Assembly (NCBI RefSeq): GCF_009766065.1
Contig: NZ_LMUE01000009.1
Location: forward strand, 284,196 to 348,195
Length of the DNA stretch: 64,000 nt
Source: Dyella sp. S184
Lineage (GTDB): Bacteria; Pseudomonadota; Gammaproteobacteria; Xanthomonadales; Rhodanobacteraceae
Reading direction: 5' to 3'
The translations under genes and the position numbers were made by a program. Each line of letters opens with the position of its first letter. Position 1 is the stretch's first letter. The notes under the pieces are model-generated. The model made no database searches. It saw only the letters and a program-made list of their open reading frames with translations, and had not been told where the DNA came from. Shown here piece by piece: positions 8,549 through 17,363 of this stretch.

Positions 8549-8992
8549 ATGAACGACCGCATCGAGAAGTCCATCGAGTTGAAGGCGCCGGTATCGCGCG
8601 TGTGGCGTGCGCTCACCGACTACCGTGAGTTTGGCGAGTGGTTTCGCGTGAAGCTGGACGCGCCGTTCAAGCCAGGCAAGGTTGCCCAGGGACTGATTAC
8701 CCACCCGGGCTATGAACATGTCGTCTGGCGGGCGACCATCAAGGCGATCGAGCCCGAACACCTGTTTTCGTTTACCTGGCATCCGTATGCGGTCGACCCC
8801 AGCGTCGGCTACGAGGCCGAAACGCCTACCCTGGTGGAGTTCATGCTGACGCCCAGCGCCACCGGTACCCTGCTGCGGATCACCGAGACGGGCTTCGACA
8901 AGATTCCCAGTGGGCGTCGCGCCGAAGCGTTCCGCATGAACGATGGTGGCTGGACCGCACAGCTGGAAAACATCCGCAACCATGTCGCGTAA
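8549..8992 (+). CDS. SRPBCC (AHSA1-like) domain protein
   Basis: This 147-residue single-domain protein has the START/Bet v 1-like fold typical of AHSA1 family members: the opening RIEKSIELKAPVSRVWRALT, the central WRATIKAIEPEHLFSFTWHP and the closing amphipathic helix. Such proteins bind hydrophobic ligands in an internal cavity and are usually co-regulated with an ArsR repressor. Here the arsR gene follows immediately and overlaps by 11 bases, which implies translational coupling. Two operator-like inverted repeats lie upstream, one over its ribosome-binding site. A second SRPBCC/arsR module occurs at 47050-47890 in the opposite gene order. Confidence 0.85.
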   Translation: MNDRIEKSIELKAPVSRVWRALTDYREFGEWFRVKLDAPFKPGKVAQGLITHPGYEHVVWRATIKAIEPEHLFSFTWHPYAVDPSVGYEAETPTLVEFMLTPSATGTLLRITETGFDKIPSGRRAEAFRMNDGGWTAQLENIRNHVA

Positions 8993-9329
8993 CTCACTCG
9001 CCCGGCTGACCCGTCAATCGGACGCGACGGCCACCGTCTTTGCCGCGTTGGGTGACAGCACCCGCCTCTTGCTCGTGCTGTCGCTGAGTCGCGGCAACCG
9101 CCAGTCGATTGCCCAACTTACCGAAAGCAAGCCGCTGACCCGTCAGGCGGTCAGCAAGCATTTGCGCATTCTCGAAAGCGCCGGTGTGGTCAGCAGCCGG
9201 CGCGAGGGGCGGGAAAACCTGTTCGCGCTGAATCCCCGGGCGCTCGACGAGCTGCGCAGCTACGTCGAGCAGATCTCGGACCAATGGGATGCCTCGCTGG
9301 CGCGACTGAAGGCGTTCGTGGAAAAGTGA
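8982..9329 (+). CDS. ArsR family winged-helix transcriptional repressor
   Basis: The 115-residue protein starts at ATG 8982 inside the SRPBCC gene (11-base overlap). It shows the ArsR fold: TVFAALGDSTRLLLVLSLSR, the recognition helix segment LTRQAVSKHLRILESAGVVS and the beta-wing SSRREGRENLFALN. No CxC metal-binding pair is present, so it probably senses an organic ligand and not arsenic or another metal. It most likely represses its own operon through the GCAACC-N4-GGTTGC sites at 8485 and 8531. Confidence 0.85.
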   Translation: MSRNSLARLTRQSDATATVFAALGDSTRLLLVLSLSRGNRQSIAQLTESKPLTRQAVSKHLRILESAGVVSSRREGRENLFALNPRALDELRSYVEQISDQWDASLARLKAFVEK

Positions 9330-9334
9330 CGGCG

Positions 9335-9830
9335 CTATCCGAAGTAACCGTTGTCACGCATGTCAGTCAGCAGATCCGGCCCCTCTGGGCGCCATCCCAG
9401 CGAACTGCCGGTGATGGCGCTGGAGGCTGGATTGTCGGTGGCGACAAAGCGCCGGAAAATCGAAATGCGCGGACGCTTCATCCTCGGTGAGGCTGCGGAC
9501 AGGGACGCCAAGCCCTTCACCGATCGCCTGGGCGATGGCACGAAACAGCACGCCCTCCTCTTCAAGGCCATGCAGACGCGTTCCGGGCTGCGCGCCCTCA
9601 AGCGCCAGTCGGAACAGACGCGCCGCGTCCAGCCGGTGTACTGCGGGCCAGTGGTTCGCGCCGTCACCTACGTACGCCGAAAAACCTCTTTCGCGGGCGA
9701 TGTTGATCAGCCTGGGCACGAAGCCGCGGTCGCCCGCTCCATGAACCGAGGGGCGCCAACCGCACGACGCTGCCGCGCACACCATGGCCAGCGGCCGCCA
9801 GCACCTGGGTCGACAGACGTTGATGTGCAT
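9335..9830 (-). pseudogene. Degraded NAD(P)-dependent SDR (extended type), C-terminal part
   Basis: Pieces of an extended short-chain dehydrogenase survive in different minus frames: [17 protein letters not shown] in one, then [40 protein letters not shown] and [13 protein letters not shown] in a second, then [20 protein letters not shown] in a third. At least two frameshifts (near 9750 and near 9455) are therefore present, and the N-terminal Rossmann half with the GxxGxxG loop is absent. The intact enzyme at 23552 has the same block order (AYVGDGLNRWPAAYVLDVAR, LGWRPTGPGLIVDL), so the two belong to one subfamily. Confidence 0.75.
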
Positions 9831-10035
9831 GCATGGCAAGCCGGACGGGGATACGAGCCAAGCCGACAACGGTGCAGGAAACAAATAGCGCTTTTTCAAC
9901 ACGCTCCCGCAGGCAACATTGCCGCGTCGAAGACCTAAGTCACGCATACCATCGATAGAAACCAGAAAGGTGCCAGTGGCATTTATTGCGGCAAAAATAT
10001 CTCCGATACCTTCGTTGGATGGGGCGAACACTGGG

Positions 10036-10332
10036 TCAGGATCGACGGGTACCACGTCGCCGACGGGCAATCCACTTCAGCCAGGGCGCCGAATGGAAAG
10101 CACTCATCAGCCCATACATCAGCACCATGCCGCTCAGCGGCGAGGCACCGTGCGCAGCTGAGCAGAGCATGTCCATCGGGCCACCTCCAAGGACACCGGT
10201 CAGCAATGCCATGATGGCGAACGTCGGGGCAGCCGCGAGGCCAAGCCAGTCGGCTGCGCGGGAAGATGCCACATCGCCGCTTCCATGACCGATGGCAGCG
10301 CAGATAACTGCGTCGGCATGCACGTCGCTCAC
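10036..10332 (-). CDS. Small membrane protein of unknown function
   Basis: The 98-residue protein is assigned a GTG start at 10332 because AGGAGAG lies seven bases upstream; a longer GTG-started reading is less likely. It has two hydrophobic stretches, [20 protein letters not shown] and [18 protein letters not shown], joined by a short Cys-containing loop ([11 protein letters not shown]). The product resembles small conserved hypothetical membrane proteins found near DUF899-type genes in Proteobacteria, but no function is known. It precedes the DUF899 and GST genes on the same strand order (all minus), with about 50 bases between it and DUF899. Confidence 0.6.
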   Translation of the reverse strand: MSDVHADAVICAAIGHGSGDVASSRAADWLGLAAAPTFAIMALLTGVLGGGPMDMLCSAAHGASPLSGMVLMYGLMSAFHSAPWLKWIARRRRGTRRS

Positions 10333-10386
10333 TTCATCTCTCCTGTCATGAAGCACCGTACCGTTGCGCTGCCACCAAGGCGCGGC

Positions 10387-11154
10387 TCAATGCTGGTCGT
10401 ACTTGTCGTGGTGGCGCCACCAGACGCCGTTCTCGTTGCGTCCCCTGGGGGCGCGATCGAGCCACTGATACATGCCCCAGAGGCCATCCAGTCCGCGCGC
10501 ATAGGTGGAATACGTGTGGTAGACGACGCCGTCCTCCAGCACGAACGCGCTCATGCCCGGCATCTCGCGCAGGTATGTGGCTACGCCCGTCTCCGTCATG
10601 GCCGCGATCTGGCCGACGAAACCATCCTCTCCGGCTTTCACGGCCGGCCTCACGTCCATCGGCTGGTAGTTGTAATTCACCGGGCCATTGCGCAGTTGCT
10701 CCTCGGTGAACGCGACGTTGAAGTCGAAATTGAACTCTCCATTGAGCGCCGATGCCCAAGGGAACGTCCAGTCCATCCGCCGCTTGAACGCCTGCAGCTT
10801 CCCAAGCGGTGCCCGCGACACCGCCATGAAGGCCACGTCGTGGTTTTCCAGGTGGGCGACGGAGCCGTTGAACCCGTCCGCGATGGACGAACAGGATGGG
10901 CAGCCGGCCGTGTAGTCGGGCCCAAACATGAAATGGTAGACAAGCAGCTGCGAGCGACCCCGGAAAAGGTCCGCCAGCGAAGCACTGCCCTTCTCGGTCT
11001 CGAACCGATACTCCTTTTCGATCCGGACCCACGGCAGTGCCTGCCGGCGCCGCGCTAGTTCGTCGCCGCGCCGCGTCAGCTCCTTCTCAGCGGCCAGCAG
11101 CTCAAGTCGCGCCGCCAACCACTCTTCGCGTGTTCCAGTCTTGTAGTCGGTCAT
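10387..11154 (-). CDS. DUF899 family thioredoxin-like protein
   Basis: The start is the ATG at 11154, seven bases after AAGGAG. The 255-residue protein has a helical N-terminus (EEWLAARLELLAAEKELTRR) followed by a thioredoxin-like fold containing SQLLVYHFMFGPDYTAGCPSCSS, where the C-x-x-C pair sits at the redox-site position. The C-terminus carries GVVYHTYSTYARGLDGLWGM and ends in a His-rich tail. DUF899 proteins are thought to be thiol-dependent redox proteins without a defined substrate. The GST at 11175 ends 20 bases upstream on the same strand, so the two probably form an operon with a glutathione/thiol theme. Confidence 0.85.
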   Translation of the reverse strand: MTDYKTGTREEWLAARLELLAAEKELTRRGDELARRRQALPWVRIEKEYRFETEKGSASLADLFRGRSQLLVYHFMFGPDYTAGCPSCSSIADGFNGSVAHLENHDVAFMAVSRAPLGKLQAFKRRMDWTFPWASALNGEFNFDFNVAFTEEQLRNGPVNYNYQPMDVRPAVKAGEDGFVGQIAAMTETGVATYLREMPGMSAFVLEDGVVYHTYSTYARGLDGLWGMYQWLDRAPRGRNENGVWWRHHDKYDQH

Positions 11155-11174
11155 CGCTTCTCTCCTTCTCAAAC

Positions 11175-11828
11175 TCAGGCTGCAACCGGTTCGTTGCGCG
11201 CGTAGTCGGCCATTTGGCTGCGCAAGGCAGCCTCGAATGCTGGCCGCGCTTCGCAACGCTTGACGTAGGTATCGAGCCGTGGGAATCCGGCCACCAGATC
11301 CGTATGCCGGATGAACCTCAGCACGGTTGTCATCAGAATGTCGGCCGCCGTGAAATGACTCAGCAGATAGTTGCGGCCGTCGAGCCATTCGGAAAGCGCG
11401 GCCAATCGAGCTTTCGCCTCGTCAACCGCCCCGGCACGTCGCAACTTTGCCCATTCTTCGTCATGGTTTAGTACATCGATCACAAATAGATTCCAGAGCG
11501 GCGGCTCGACGGTACTGAGCGCAGCGAATATCCAGGTGAGCGTTTCGGCGCGCTGGCCGGCAGGCATCAGCGCTTCGCACTGTTCGGCAATGGCATAGAC
11601 GATGGCACCCGATTCGATCAAGGTTCCGTCACCGGATTCGAGCACGGGCACCAACCCGAAAGGATGTCTGCGCCGATAGGCATCAGAGTTTCGCTCCTCG
11701 ATCCCGATCAACCGGCTTTCATAGGCAAGCCCTGCCTCTTCGAGCGCCCAACGCACGCGCAGATCGCGCACCAGCCCCTGGGCAAAAGGCGGTACCCAGC
11801 CAAAGCCCCATACAGCGATCTTTTCCAT
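11175..11828 (-). CDS. Glutathione S-transferase family protein
   Basis: The ATG at 11828 follows AGGAG by about seven bases. The 217-residue protein has the thioredoxin-like N-terminal GST domain (VRDLRVRWALEEAGLAYESR, PFGLVPVLESGDGTLIESGA with the glutathione-binding E-S pair) and an all-helical C-terminal domain with AADILMTTVLRF. It is a close paralogue of the GST at 37833: both share DxRVRWALEE, HPFG, ESGAIV, TWxFAAxxTVEPP and EARPAFxxA. It probably conjugates or reduces electrophiles in the cytoplasm. It lies upstream of DUF899 in the same operon and is divergent from the regulator gene at 11996. Confidence 0.85.
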   Translation of the reverse strand: MEKIAVWGFGWVPPFAQGLVRDLRVRWALEEAGLAYESRLIGIEERNSDAYRRRHPFGLVPVLESGDGTLIESGAIVYAIAEQCEALMPAGQRAETLTWIFAALSTVEPPLWNLFVIDVLNHDEEWAKLRRAGAVDEAKARLAALSEWLDGRNYLLSHFTAADILMTTVLRFIRHTDLVAGFPRLDTYVKRCEARPAFEAALRSQMADYARNEPVAA

Positions 11829-11995
11829 CTCGTTTCTCCTCATGTTCATGTGTTGTCGGCGCCGGTTGTCGCTGGCGCCTTGGTTGGTGAGCGTGAGATA
11901 GACTGCGACCGGGCCATCGAAGGGTGGGAGTGACAAGTGTGGCGCGATTGAAATGGGCGCGATTCAAAAAGGCTCGCTGAAATGGGCTCACTCAA

Positions 11996-13216
11996 ATGGA
12001 CTCCCTGATCACGGCAGCGGCCCGCGCGCTTGCGGCGGGCGACCCGCTCGGCGCATTGAAGCGGGTCGCCTTGCGCGACGATGCACCAGCGCTCGCACTG
12101 CGTGGCATCGCAATGGCCCAGCTCGGCGATTACGTGCGGGCGAAGGCGCTGCTGCGCCGTGCCGCGCGCGCCTTCGGCCCGTACGAAACAATAGCCCGCG
12201 CGCGCTGCGCCGTCGCCGAAGCCGAGATCGCGCTCGTCTCGCGCGATCTCGGCGAGCCAACGCAGGCGCTCGATGCCGCACGAGCCACGCTCGAAGCGCA
12301 CGGCGATCACACCAACGCCGCGTATGCGCGCTATCTCCAGGCCAGACGCCTGCTGCTGATCGGACGCCTCGACGACGCCGAGCTCACACTCGCCGAACTC
12401 GACCCTGCCGCGCTGCCACCCGCGTCGCGGGCCTCCTGCGAGCTGGTCGGCGCGGGCATCGCTATACGTCGCCTACGCACAGCGACGGCGCGCGCTGCAC
12501 TGATTCGAGCCGAACAGGCGGCACGTCAGGCTGGCATTCCGGCGCTGACGGCGGAAGTCCAAAACGCGTTCCGCGTGCTGGACCTGCCCACCGCACGCCT
12601 GATTGCAAACGGCGATGAGCGACTCCTTCGGCTCGACGAGGTCGAGGCTTTGCTGGCCTCCGCGGCATTCGTCGTGGACGCGTGCCGCTACATGGTGCGC
12701 GATGCGCGTTCGGCGATCTCGCTGGAGCGGCGTCCGGTGTTGTTCGTGCTTGCGCGGACCTTGGCCGAAGCATGGCCCGGCGATGTGCCGAGGGCCACGT
12801 TGATCGCGCATGCCTTCCGCACCAAGCACGCCGACGAGTCGCATCGTGCGCGCTTGCGGGTCGAGATCGGGCGCCTGCGCACGCTGCTTCGATCGGTGGC
12901 CAACATCAGTGCGACGAAGCACGGCTTCACCTTGGCGCCGCACCAAGCCAGCGAGGTCGTCGTGCTGGCCCGGCCCGTCGACGACGCACATGCGGCGGTG
13001 CTTGCCCTCCTCGCCGACGGGGAAGCGTGGTCGAGCTCGGCCCTGGCGCTGGCGCTGTGCACCAGCCAGCGCAGCGTGCAACGGGCACTCGACGCGCTGG
13101 CGACTGCCAACAAGGTGGACTCGTTCGGTCGCGGACGGGCGCGACGCTGGATGACCCCGCCCATGCCCGGATTCCCGACAAGCTTGTTACTCCCGACGCC
13201 CTTCCCCGGCGATTAG
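11996..13216 (+). CDS. TPR-like / helix-turn-helix regulatory protein
   Basis: This 406-residue protein starts with about 190 residues of alpha-helical TPR-like repeats rich in Ala and Arg (ALALRGIAMAQLGDYVRAKA, AYARYLQARRLLLIGRLDDA). The middle has a winged-helix-like segment (RPVLFVLARTLAEAWPGDVP, RARLRVEIGRLRTLLRSV) resembling the DNA-binding region of SARP/OmpR-type proteins. Near the C-terminus LALALCTSQRSVQRALDALA is a second helix-turn-helix. It is therefore likely a transcriptional regulator. The beta-propeller gene at 13226 begins nine bases after its stop, so the two are an operon. The signal it senses is unknown. Confidence 0.6.
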   Translation: MDSLITAAARALAAGDPLGALKRVALRDDAPALALRGIAMAQLGDYVRAKALLRRAARAFGPYETIARARCAVAEAEIALVSRDLGEPTQALDAARATLEAHGDHTNAAYARYLQARRLLLIGRLDDAELTLAELDPAALPPASRASCELVGAGIAIRRLRTATARAALIRAEQAARQAGIPALTAEVQNAFRVLDLPTARLIANGDERLLRLDEVEALLASAAFVVDACRYMVRDARSAISLERRPVLFVLARTLAEAWPGDVPRATLIAHAFRTKHADESHRARLRVEIGRLRTLLRSVANISATKHGFTLAPHQASEVVVLARPVDDAHAAVLALLADGEAWSSSALALALCTSQRSVQRALDALATANKVDSFGRGRARRWMTPPMPGFPTSLLLPTPFPGD

Positions 13217-13225
13217 GATGGATGC

Positions 13226-13876
13226 ATGAAACGATCAGATGCCGAAATCATCAGCGAGTACGGCCCCTTCCCGGGTGTCGACCAGATAGGTGGCGTCACC
13301 TTCGACGGTGCGCGCGTCTGGTTTGCCGCCGGCGACACACTGTCCGCATTCGATCCGGCGAACGGAGAAGCATTGCGCACGATCGACGTCGCCGCGCATG
13401 CGGGTACGGCCTTCGACGGCCATCACCTGTTCCAGATCGCCGAGAGTTGCATCCAGAAGATCGATCCGGCGACGGGCCACGTGCTCGCCACCATCCCGGC
13501 GCCAGGCGCGGGTGGCGACTCCGGGCTTGCCTGGGCCGAGGGCACGCTCTGGGTCGGACAATACCGCGACCGCAGGATCCATCAGATCGATCCCGAAACA
13601 GGAGCGATTCTTCGCACCATCGTGTGCGACCGTTTCGTCACCGGCGTCACCTGGGTCGACGGCGAGCTGTGGCACGGCACCTGGGAAGGCGACGAAAGCG
13701 ATGTGAGGCACATCGACCCCGCTACCGGAGAAGTGCTCGAGAGCCTGCAGATGCCACCCGGCGTCGGCGTGTCGGGACTCGAGTCCGATGGCGGCGACCG
13801 CTTCTTCTGCGGTGGCGGCCACAGCGGCAAGATCACCGCCATCCGCCGGCCTAAAACCCGGGCCAGCTCACGCTGA
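13226..13876 (+). CDS. Beta-propeller protein (glutaminyl-cyclase/YncE-like)
   Basis: The 216-residue protein consists of repeated four-strand blades, each ending in a line such as SAFDPANGEALRTIDV, QKIDPATGHVLATIPA, HQIDPETGAILRTIVC or RHIDPATGEVLESLQM. Five such D-P-x-T-G repeats are visible at about 45-residue spacing. This pattern is shared by glutamine cyclotransferase-like and YncE-like propellers, but at 216 residues without a signal peptide it is short and probably cytoplasmic. No catalytic residues are assigned. It is co-transcribed with the regulator at 11996. Confidence 0.65.
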   Translation: MKRSDAEIISEYGPFPGVDQIGGVTFDGARVWFAAGDTLSAFDPANGEALRTIDVAAHAGTAFDGHHLFQIAESCIQKIDPATGHVLATIPAPGAGGDSGLAWAEGTLWVGQYRDRRIHQIDPETGAILRTIVCDRFVTGVTWVDGELWHGTWEGDESDVRHIDPATGEVLESLQMPPGVGVSGLESDGGDRFFCGGGHSGKITAIRRPKTRASSR

Positions 13877-13889
13877 AACCTTCCAGTGC

Positions 13890-14813
13890 CTAAACATTGG
13901 CCAGGAACGTCGCAGTCGGGACGAAAAACAGCGAGCCGGTGACGGCCTTGCTGAAGTCCAGCAGGCGGTCGTAATTGCCCGGCGGTCGTCCGACGAACAT
14001 GTTGACAAGCATCTGCTCGATCCGGTCCGGGGATCGCGCGTAACCGATGAAGTAGGTACCGAACTCGCCCTTGCCAACCTCGCCGAACGGCATGTTGTCG
14101 CGCACGATTTCCAACTGCTCGCCATCCTTCTCGATGGTGGTCAGGACGTTGTGCGCGTAGGGGGCTTTCGCGGCATCGGCTTGTTCGATATCCGAGAGTT
14201 TCTTCCTGCCGATGATGTTTTCCTGTTGCTCGACGGGCAACGCGTCCCATGCCTTCAGGTCGTGGAGATACTTCTGCGTGATCACGTAGCTTCCGCCCGC
14301 GAAGTGAGGATCTTCCTCGCCGATGATCGCGGCATTGATGGCGTCCGGATCCCCGGGATTCTCGGTACCATCGACAAAGCCGAGCAGATCGCGCTCGTCG
14401 TAGTACTTGAAGCCATGCACTTCGTCTACGGTCGAGACGGCGGCGCCGATGCGGGACATGATCTGAGCCGCCAGCTCGAAACACAGGTCCATGCGCGCGG
14501 CACGGATATGGAAGAGTATGTCCCCCGGCGTGGAGACGGCGTGGTGTTGTCCCTTGATCTCGCGAAACGGGTGCAAACCGCTGGGCCTCGGCTGCCCGAA
14601 AAGTCGGTCCCACGCATCTGACCCAAAAGCCATGACGCAGGAAAGCTGGCCTTGGAAGTCGCGGAAACCCACCGCGCGCAAAAGAGACGCCAGGTCACCA
14701 CAAAGCGCTCGCACCGTCTCTTCATGCTGAGTTTCAGGATTCAACGTCACCACGAGAAAAATCGCGGCGCGTGTAAGCTTGGCGACAACCGGTTGCTGAA
14801 TGACGGAAGACAC
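13890..14813 (-). CDS. Dyp-type heme peroxidase (YfeX-like)
   Basis: The 307-residue protein carries the diagnostic GFVDGTENP motif (145-153; D148 is the distal aspartate). H221 in APYAHNV fits the proximal heme ligand and R238 in EIVRDNMPFG the distal arginine. The block GEFGTYFIGYARSP follows. The absence of a Tat signal peptide and the length point to the cytoplasmic YfeX-like branch. Such enzymes use hydrogen peroxide to oxidise dyes or porphyrinogens. It is convergent with the beta-propeller gene (13-base gap) and upstream of nothing obvious; a cytochrome P460 gene lies behind it on the same strand. Confidence 0.9.
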   Translation of the reverse strand: MSSVIQQPVVAKLTRAAIFLVVTLNPETQHEETVRALCGDLASLLRAVGFRDFQGQLSCVMAFGSDAWDRLFGQPRPSGLHPFREIKGQHHAVSTPGDILFHIRAARMDLCFELAAQIMSRIGAAVSTVDEVHGFKYYDERDLLGFVDGTENPGDPDAINAAIIGEEDPHFAGGSYVITQKYLHDLKAWDALPVEQQENIIGRKKLSDIEQADAAKAPYAHNVLTTIEKDGEQLEIVRDNMPFGEVGKGEFGTYFIGYARSPDRIEQMLVNMFVGRPPGNYDRLLDFSKAVTGSLFFVPTATFLANV

Positions 14814-14982
14814 GATCCACTCCTGGCGAATTGTTTTCCCAAGTATGACTCTGGTTCAATGAAGTCCCAAAGCGAGCTGGCGTCTGGTCGCCCTAAGAAA
14901 TCAGGCGCCAAAGACATTCATAGTGATGAAAAAGTCTTTCTGACACCTTTTGATGATCGAGCCACTTTCATCGACGTCAGAC

Positions 14983-15609
14983 TCAATGCACCGCTTTTGC
15001 GAGTTCAGCCTCATCCTTGAGGTAACTGGTACTGAGCGTCGCATGCTCCCGCGCAAGCGGTAGCAAGGTCGGATAAAACTGTACGAAGGTCGTATCCACC
15101 GCCGCATGGTCGCGGTGGCATGCGTAACAAGCCGCAGTCATGGGTAGCTTGGCTGCCGGCGCGCTGCCTTCGACATCGAAGAATGCCCAGCCTCCATCGA
15201 ATCGCGTCACGTCTTTTACGTGTACTTCGACGCCCTTGATGTCGCCATTCTGGAAATGGCCGCGATGATTGATCGAGCCTTTGCTGGTGGAACTTCGGAC
15301 TTCGAGCACGAACTGCGTCTTGTCCGGCCAGGTCCCCGTCTGCAGGAAGGCACGATAGGCCTCGGGATTGACAAAGACGTTGTCGAATACTGGCTGCGCG
15401 GATGCCAGGGCCTTTTCGTTATAGCTCATGTCCAGGCCCGAACTGAGGAAAATCCACTCGCGATAATCGGTGGGAGGTATCAGCCGACCGTCAGCAGCAT
15501 AGGTGGGTTCATGGACGTTCTTCGACGGACCTTCGGCGAATGCCGCCATCGGCGGTGCAAACGCGGCGGCGACAATCAGAGCGAGACGAACGGCAACGTT
15601 TTTGATCAT
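14983..15609 (-). CDS. Cytochrome P460 family protein
   Basis: ATG 15609 is chosen because AAGGAAG lies eight bases upstream; it yields a clean signal peptide (MIKNVAVRLALIVAAAFAPP, cleavage near AFA-EG). The mature domain contains the family block YREWIFLSSGLDMSYN, ending with a single c-type heme site C161-Y-A-C164-H165. Family members in nitrifiers oxidise hydroxylamine, but many homologues, including cytochrome c'-beta types, bind NO or have unknown roles; the cross-linking lysine cannot be assigned here. It is periplasmic. It lies 170 bases upstream of the Dyp peroxidase on the same strand, so the two heme proteins could share a transcript. Confidence 0.8.
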   Translation of the reverse strand: MIKNVAVRLALIVAAAFAPPMAAFAEGPSKNVHEPTYAADGRLIPPTDYREWIFLSSGLDMSYNEKALASAQPVFDNVFVNPEAYRAFLQTGTWPDKTQFVLEVRSSTSKGSINHRGHFQNGDIKGVEVHVKDVTRFDGGWAFFDVEGSAPAAKLPMTAACYACHRDHAAVDTTFVQFYPTLLPLAREHATLSTSYLKDEAELAKAVH

Positions 15610-15934
15610 GTCACGACTTCCTTGTATGCGCGGCTTATGGAAACACGGGGCGGAGCGCAATTTCAGGAAAAGCCGACTCCGACCGGGGTTGGATGTGAGT
15701 AGGCGAAAAATGGTTTAAGAAACATTGCACAGACTCGTGTTGGATGTGTACGACTTGAGCTACCTGAGATAACAACCCCGCGCGGCTAACTCACTCGGAC
15801 GTCACCGGAAAGGTTGGCCCCTATTTTGCCTACTTTGCCCCACTAATGGTTCGCCCAATTGCAAGGCGCAACCCCGATTCTCGATCTGAGCAGCCATATC
15901 GTCCGCGCCAAGACCTGCTACGCCATAAACCACG
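15610..15934. other. Intergenic stretch without a recognised gene
   Basis: The interval separates the cytochrome P460 gene from the gene ending at 15935, both on the minus strand. It must hold the promoter of the cytochrome gene. I see a GGCCCCTATTTTGCC-like fragment near 15813-15828 reminiscent of the intergenic repeat family described elsewhere in this window, but too degenerate to call. Confidence 0.4.
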
Positions 15935-17140
15935 CTAATGCCGCAGCAAGCTCAACACAACCTCGAGCACGATCAACAGCACGATCGCTATCTCCAGCAA
16001 TTCGGCGCGACGGCTGGATGCCTCTTCGTACAGAGCTGCATAGGTATCGCGGATGATCGCCAGCTTGCGATCGACTGACGTACTCAACGAAGGTACGCGG
16101 AACAACGCCAAGGCCGCGCTGTAAACGCGCGCCAGATAGACGTCCTCGGTCACCTGCAAGGCATTGTCGACTTTCTCGGTCAACTCGGTGGTTTCCGCAA
16201 CCAGCGTGTACAGGCCGCGCGCCAAGTGCGCGAAGCGACGGGCGGCCAGCAGCGACACCGCGCCACGCGCCTCTTCAACCCGGTCGTACATGCGCGGCAA
16301 TTCATCGTCCAGCAAGGTGTCGTAATACCTCAGCTCGAGCAACTGCGCGTTGGCCACCTCAATCACATCGGCCACGTCCGAATCGCCGCGTGGCTCATAG
16401 ATAAATGCGCGATCCCAGGTCAGCACGACCAGGTCGTCCGCGAAGTAGGAATAGCTGTGCGCCAGCAAGTCGCGGCGCGCACCGTCGGACAACGGCCGTG
16501 TCTCACCGGAGAGAAGCTCGGTCAGGTCCACGCGCTGGCGTAACTCGGTTGCATTGATAGGCTCGTCCAAGGTGTAGACCTTGCCGAGCAGGTAATCCTC
16601 CTGCAATGCTTCCCCCGGCACGGGGCGATCCAGCGCTGACGCGACCGCGGCACACACCTGATCACGCAGCGCCGTCCAGAAGCCATCGGGCGATGACGGA
16701 CCCAGAGCGCGATCGAGTGCATTGAATTGCGCCACAAACGCCGGCCACGCCGCATCGGCCACCGCCACGCGCACGGCCAGCGCGGCAACACCAAAATCGT
16801 AGAGCCTGACGCTGACTTGCGCCGTTACCGTCAGGCCATCCAGGACCAACGAGATGGGCTCCATCAGCAGTTGCAGCGGTGGGACGTCGAAGGCAACGGC
16901 CTTGGACGGCGTATTGGCAAGCCGGCTGCGACTACTCGTACCACCTACATGCGCAAGCCACGCCGCTTCCGCAGCGGGAAGATCGATCGCGTAGGCAATG
17001 TCGAACAATCGCAATGCCACCAACTCGCCGGACCGAACCGTAATGGCAGATGCATTCACCGACGTGCGCTCCAGATTACGAGAATACCCGGGCAGTGTAA
17101 CGGCGCTATATGAAGATACGTCGACGTCTGACGCCGCCAT
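15935..17140 (-). CDS. Uncharacterised protein with C-terminal membrane anchor
   Basis: The ATG at 17140 (MAASDVDVSSY) is the first methionine codon; a TTG six codons earlier is also possible. Neither has a strong ribosome-binding site. The 401-residue protein is soluble and acidic, with a helical region rich in charged residues (about 250-370: ARRFAHLARGLYTLVAETTE, YAALYEEASSRRAELLEI) and one C-terminal hydrophobic helix (ELLEIAIVLLIVLEVVLSLL) that ends at the C-terminus. The overall plan (mixed N-terminal domain, coiled-coil-like helices, terminal anchor) resembles RMD1/DUF155-type proteins, but I cannot confirm that family. It has no clear operon partner. Confidence 0.55.
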   Translation of the reverse strand: MAASDVDVSSYSAVTLPGYSRNLERTSVNASAITVRSGELVALRLFDIAYAIDLPAAEAAWLAHVGGTSSRSRLANTPSKAVAFDVPPLQLLMEPISLVLDGLTVTAQVSVRLYDFGVAALAVRVAVADAAWPAFVAQFNALDRALGPSSPDGFWTALRDQVCAAVASALDRPVPGEALQEDYLLGKVYTLDEPINATELRQRVDLTELLSGETRPLSDGARRDLLAHSYSYFADDLVVLTWDRAFIYEPRGDSDVADVIEVANAQLLELRYYDTLLDDELPRMYDRVEEARGAVSLLAARRFAHLARGLYTLVAETTELTEKVDNALQVTEDVYLARVYSAALALFRVPSLSTSVDRKLAIIRDTYAALYEEASSRRAELLEIAIVLLIVLEVVLSLLRH

Positions 17141-17363
17141 GGTCAACGCCGCGAGCAATCACCCCTGCAGCTCAAGTAACCGGATCAGAACCACTTCCTG
17201 CACGGCCCTCCCTTTTCTTCAAGGACGATGCGACGCTTCCTTGTCGAAGAGCGAAACCAACGGCAATCTTCTACACGATTATGGCAAAGCCATGGCGCAT
17301 CGCTGGCCAAGCCTGGGCGCCCTGCCTCACGCCCAGTACCTGCTGCTTGCTCGCCAGATTGAG

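Noticed and set aside
12682-13854. 390-codon plus-strand frame overlapping the regulator and beta-propeller genes
   Set aside because: Arg-rich frame shifted against two genes with recognisable protein patterns.
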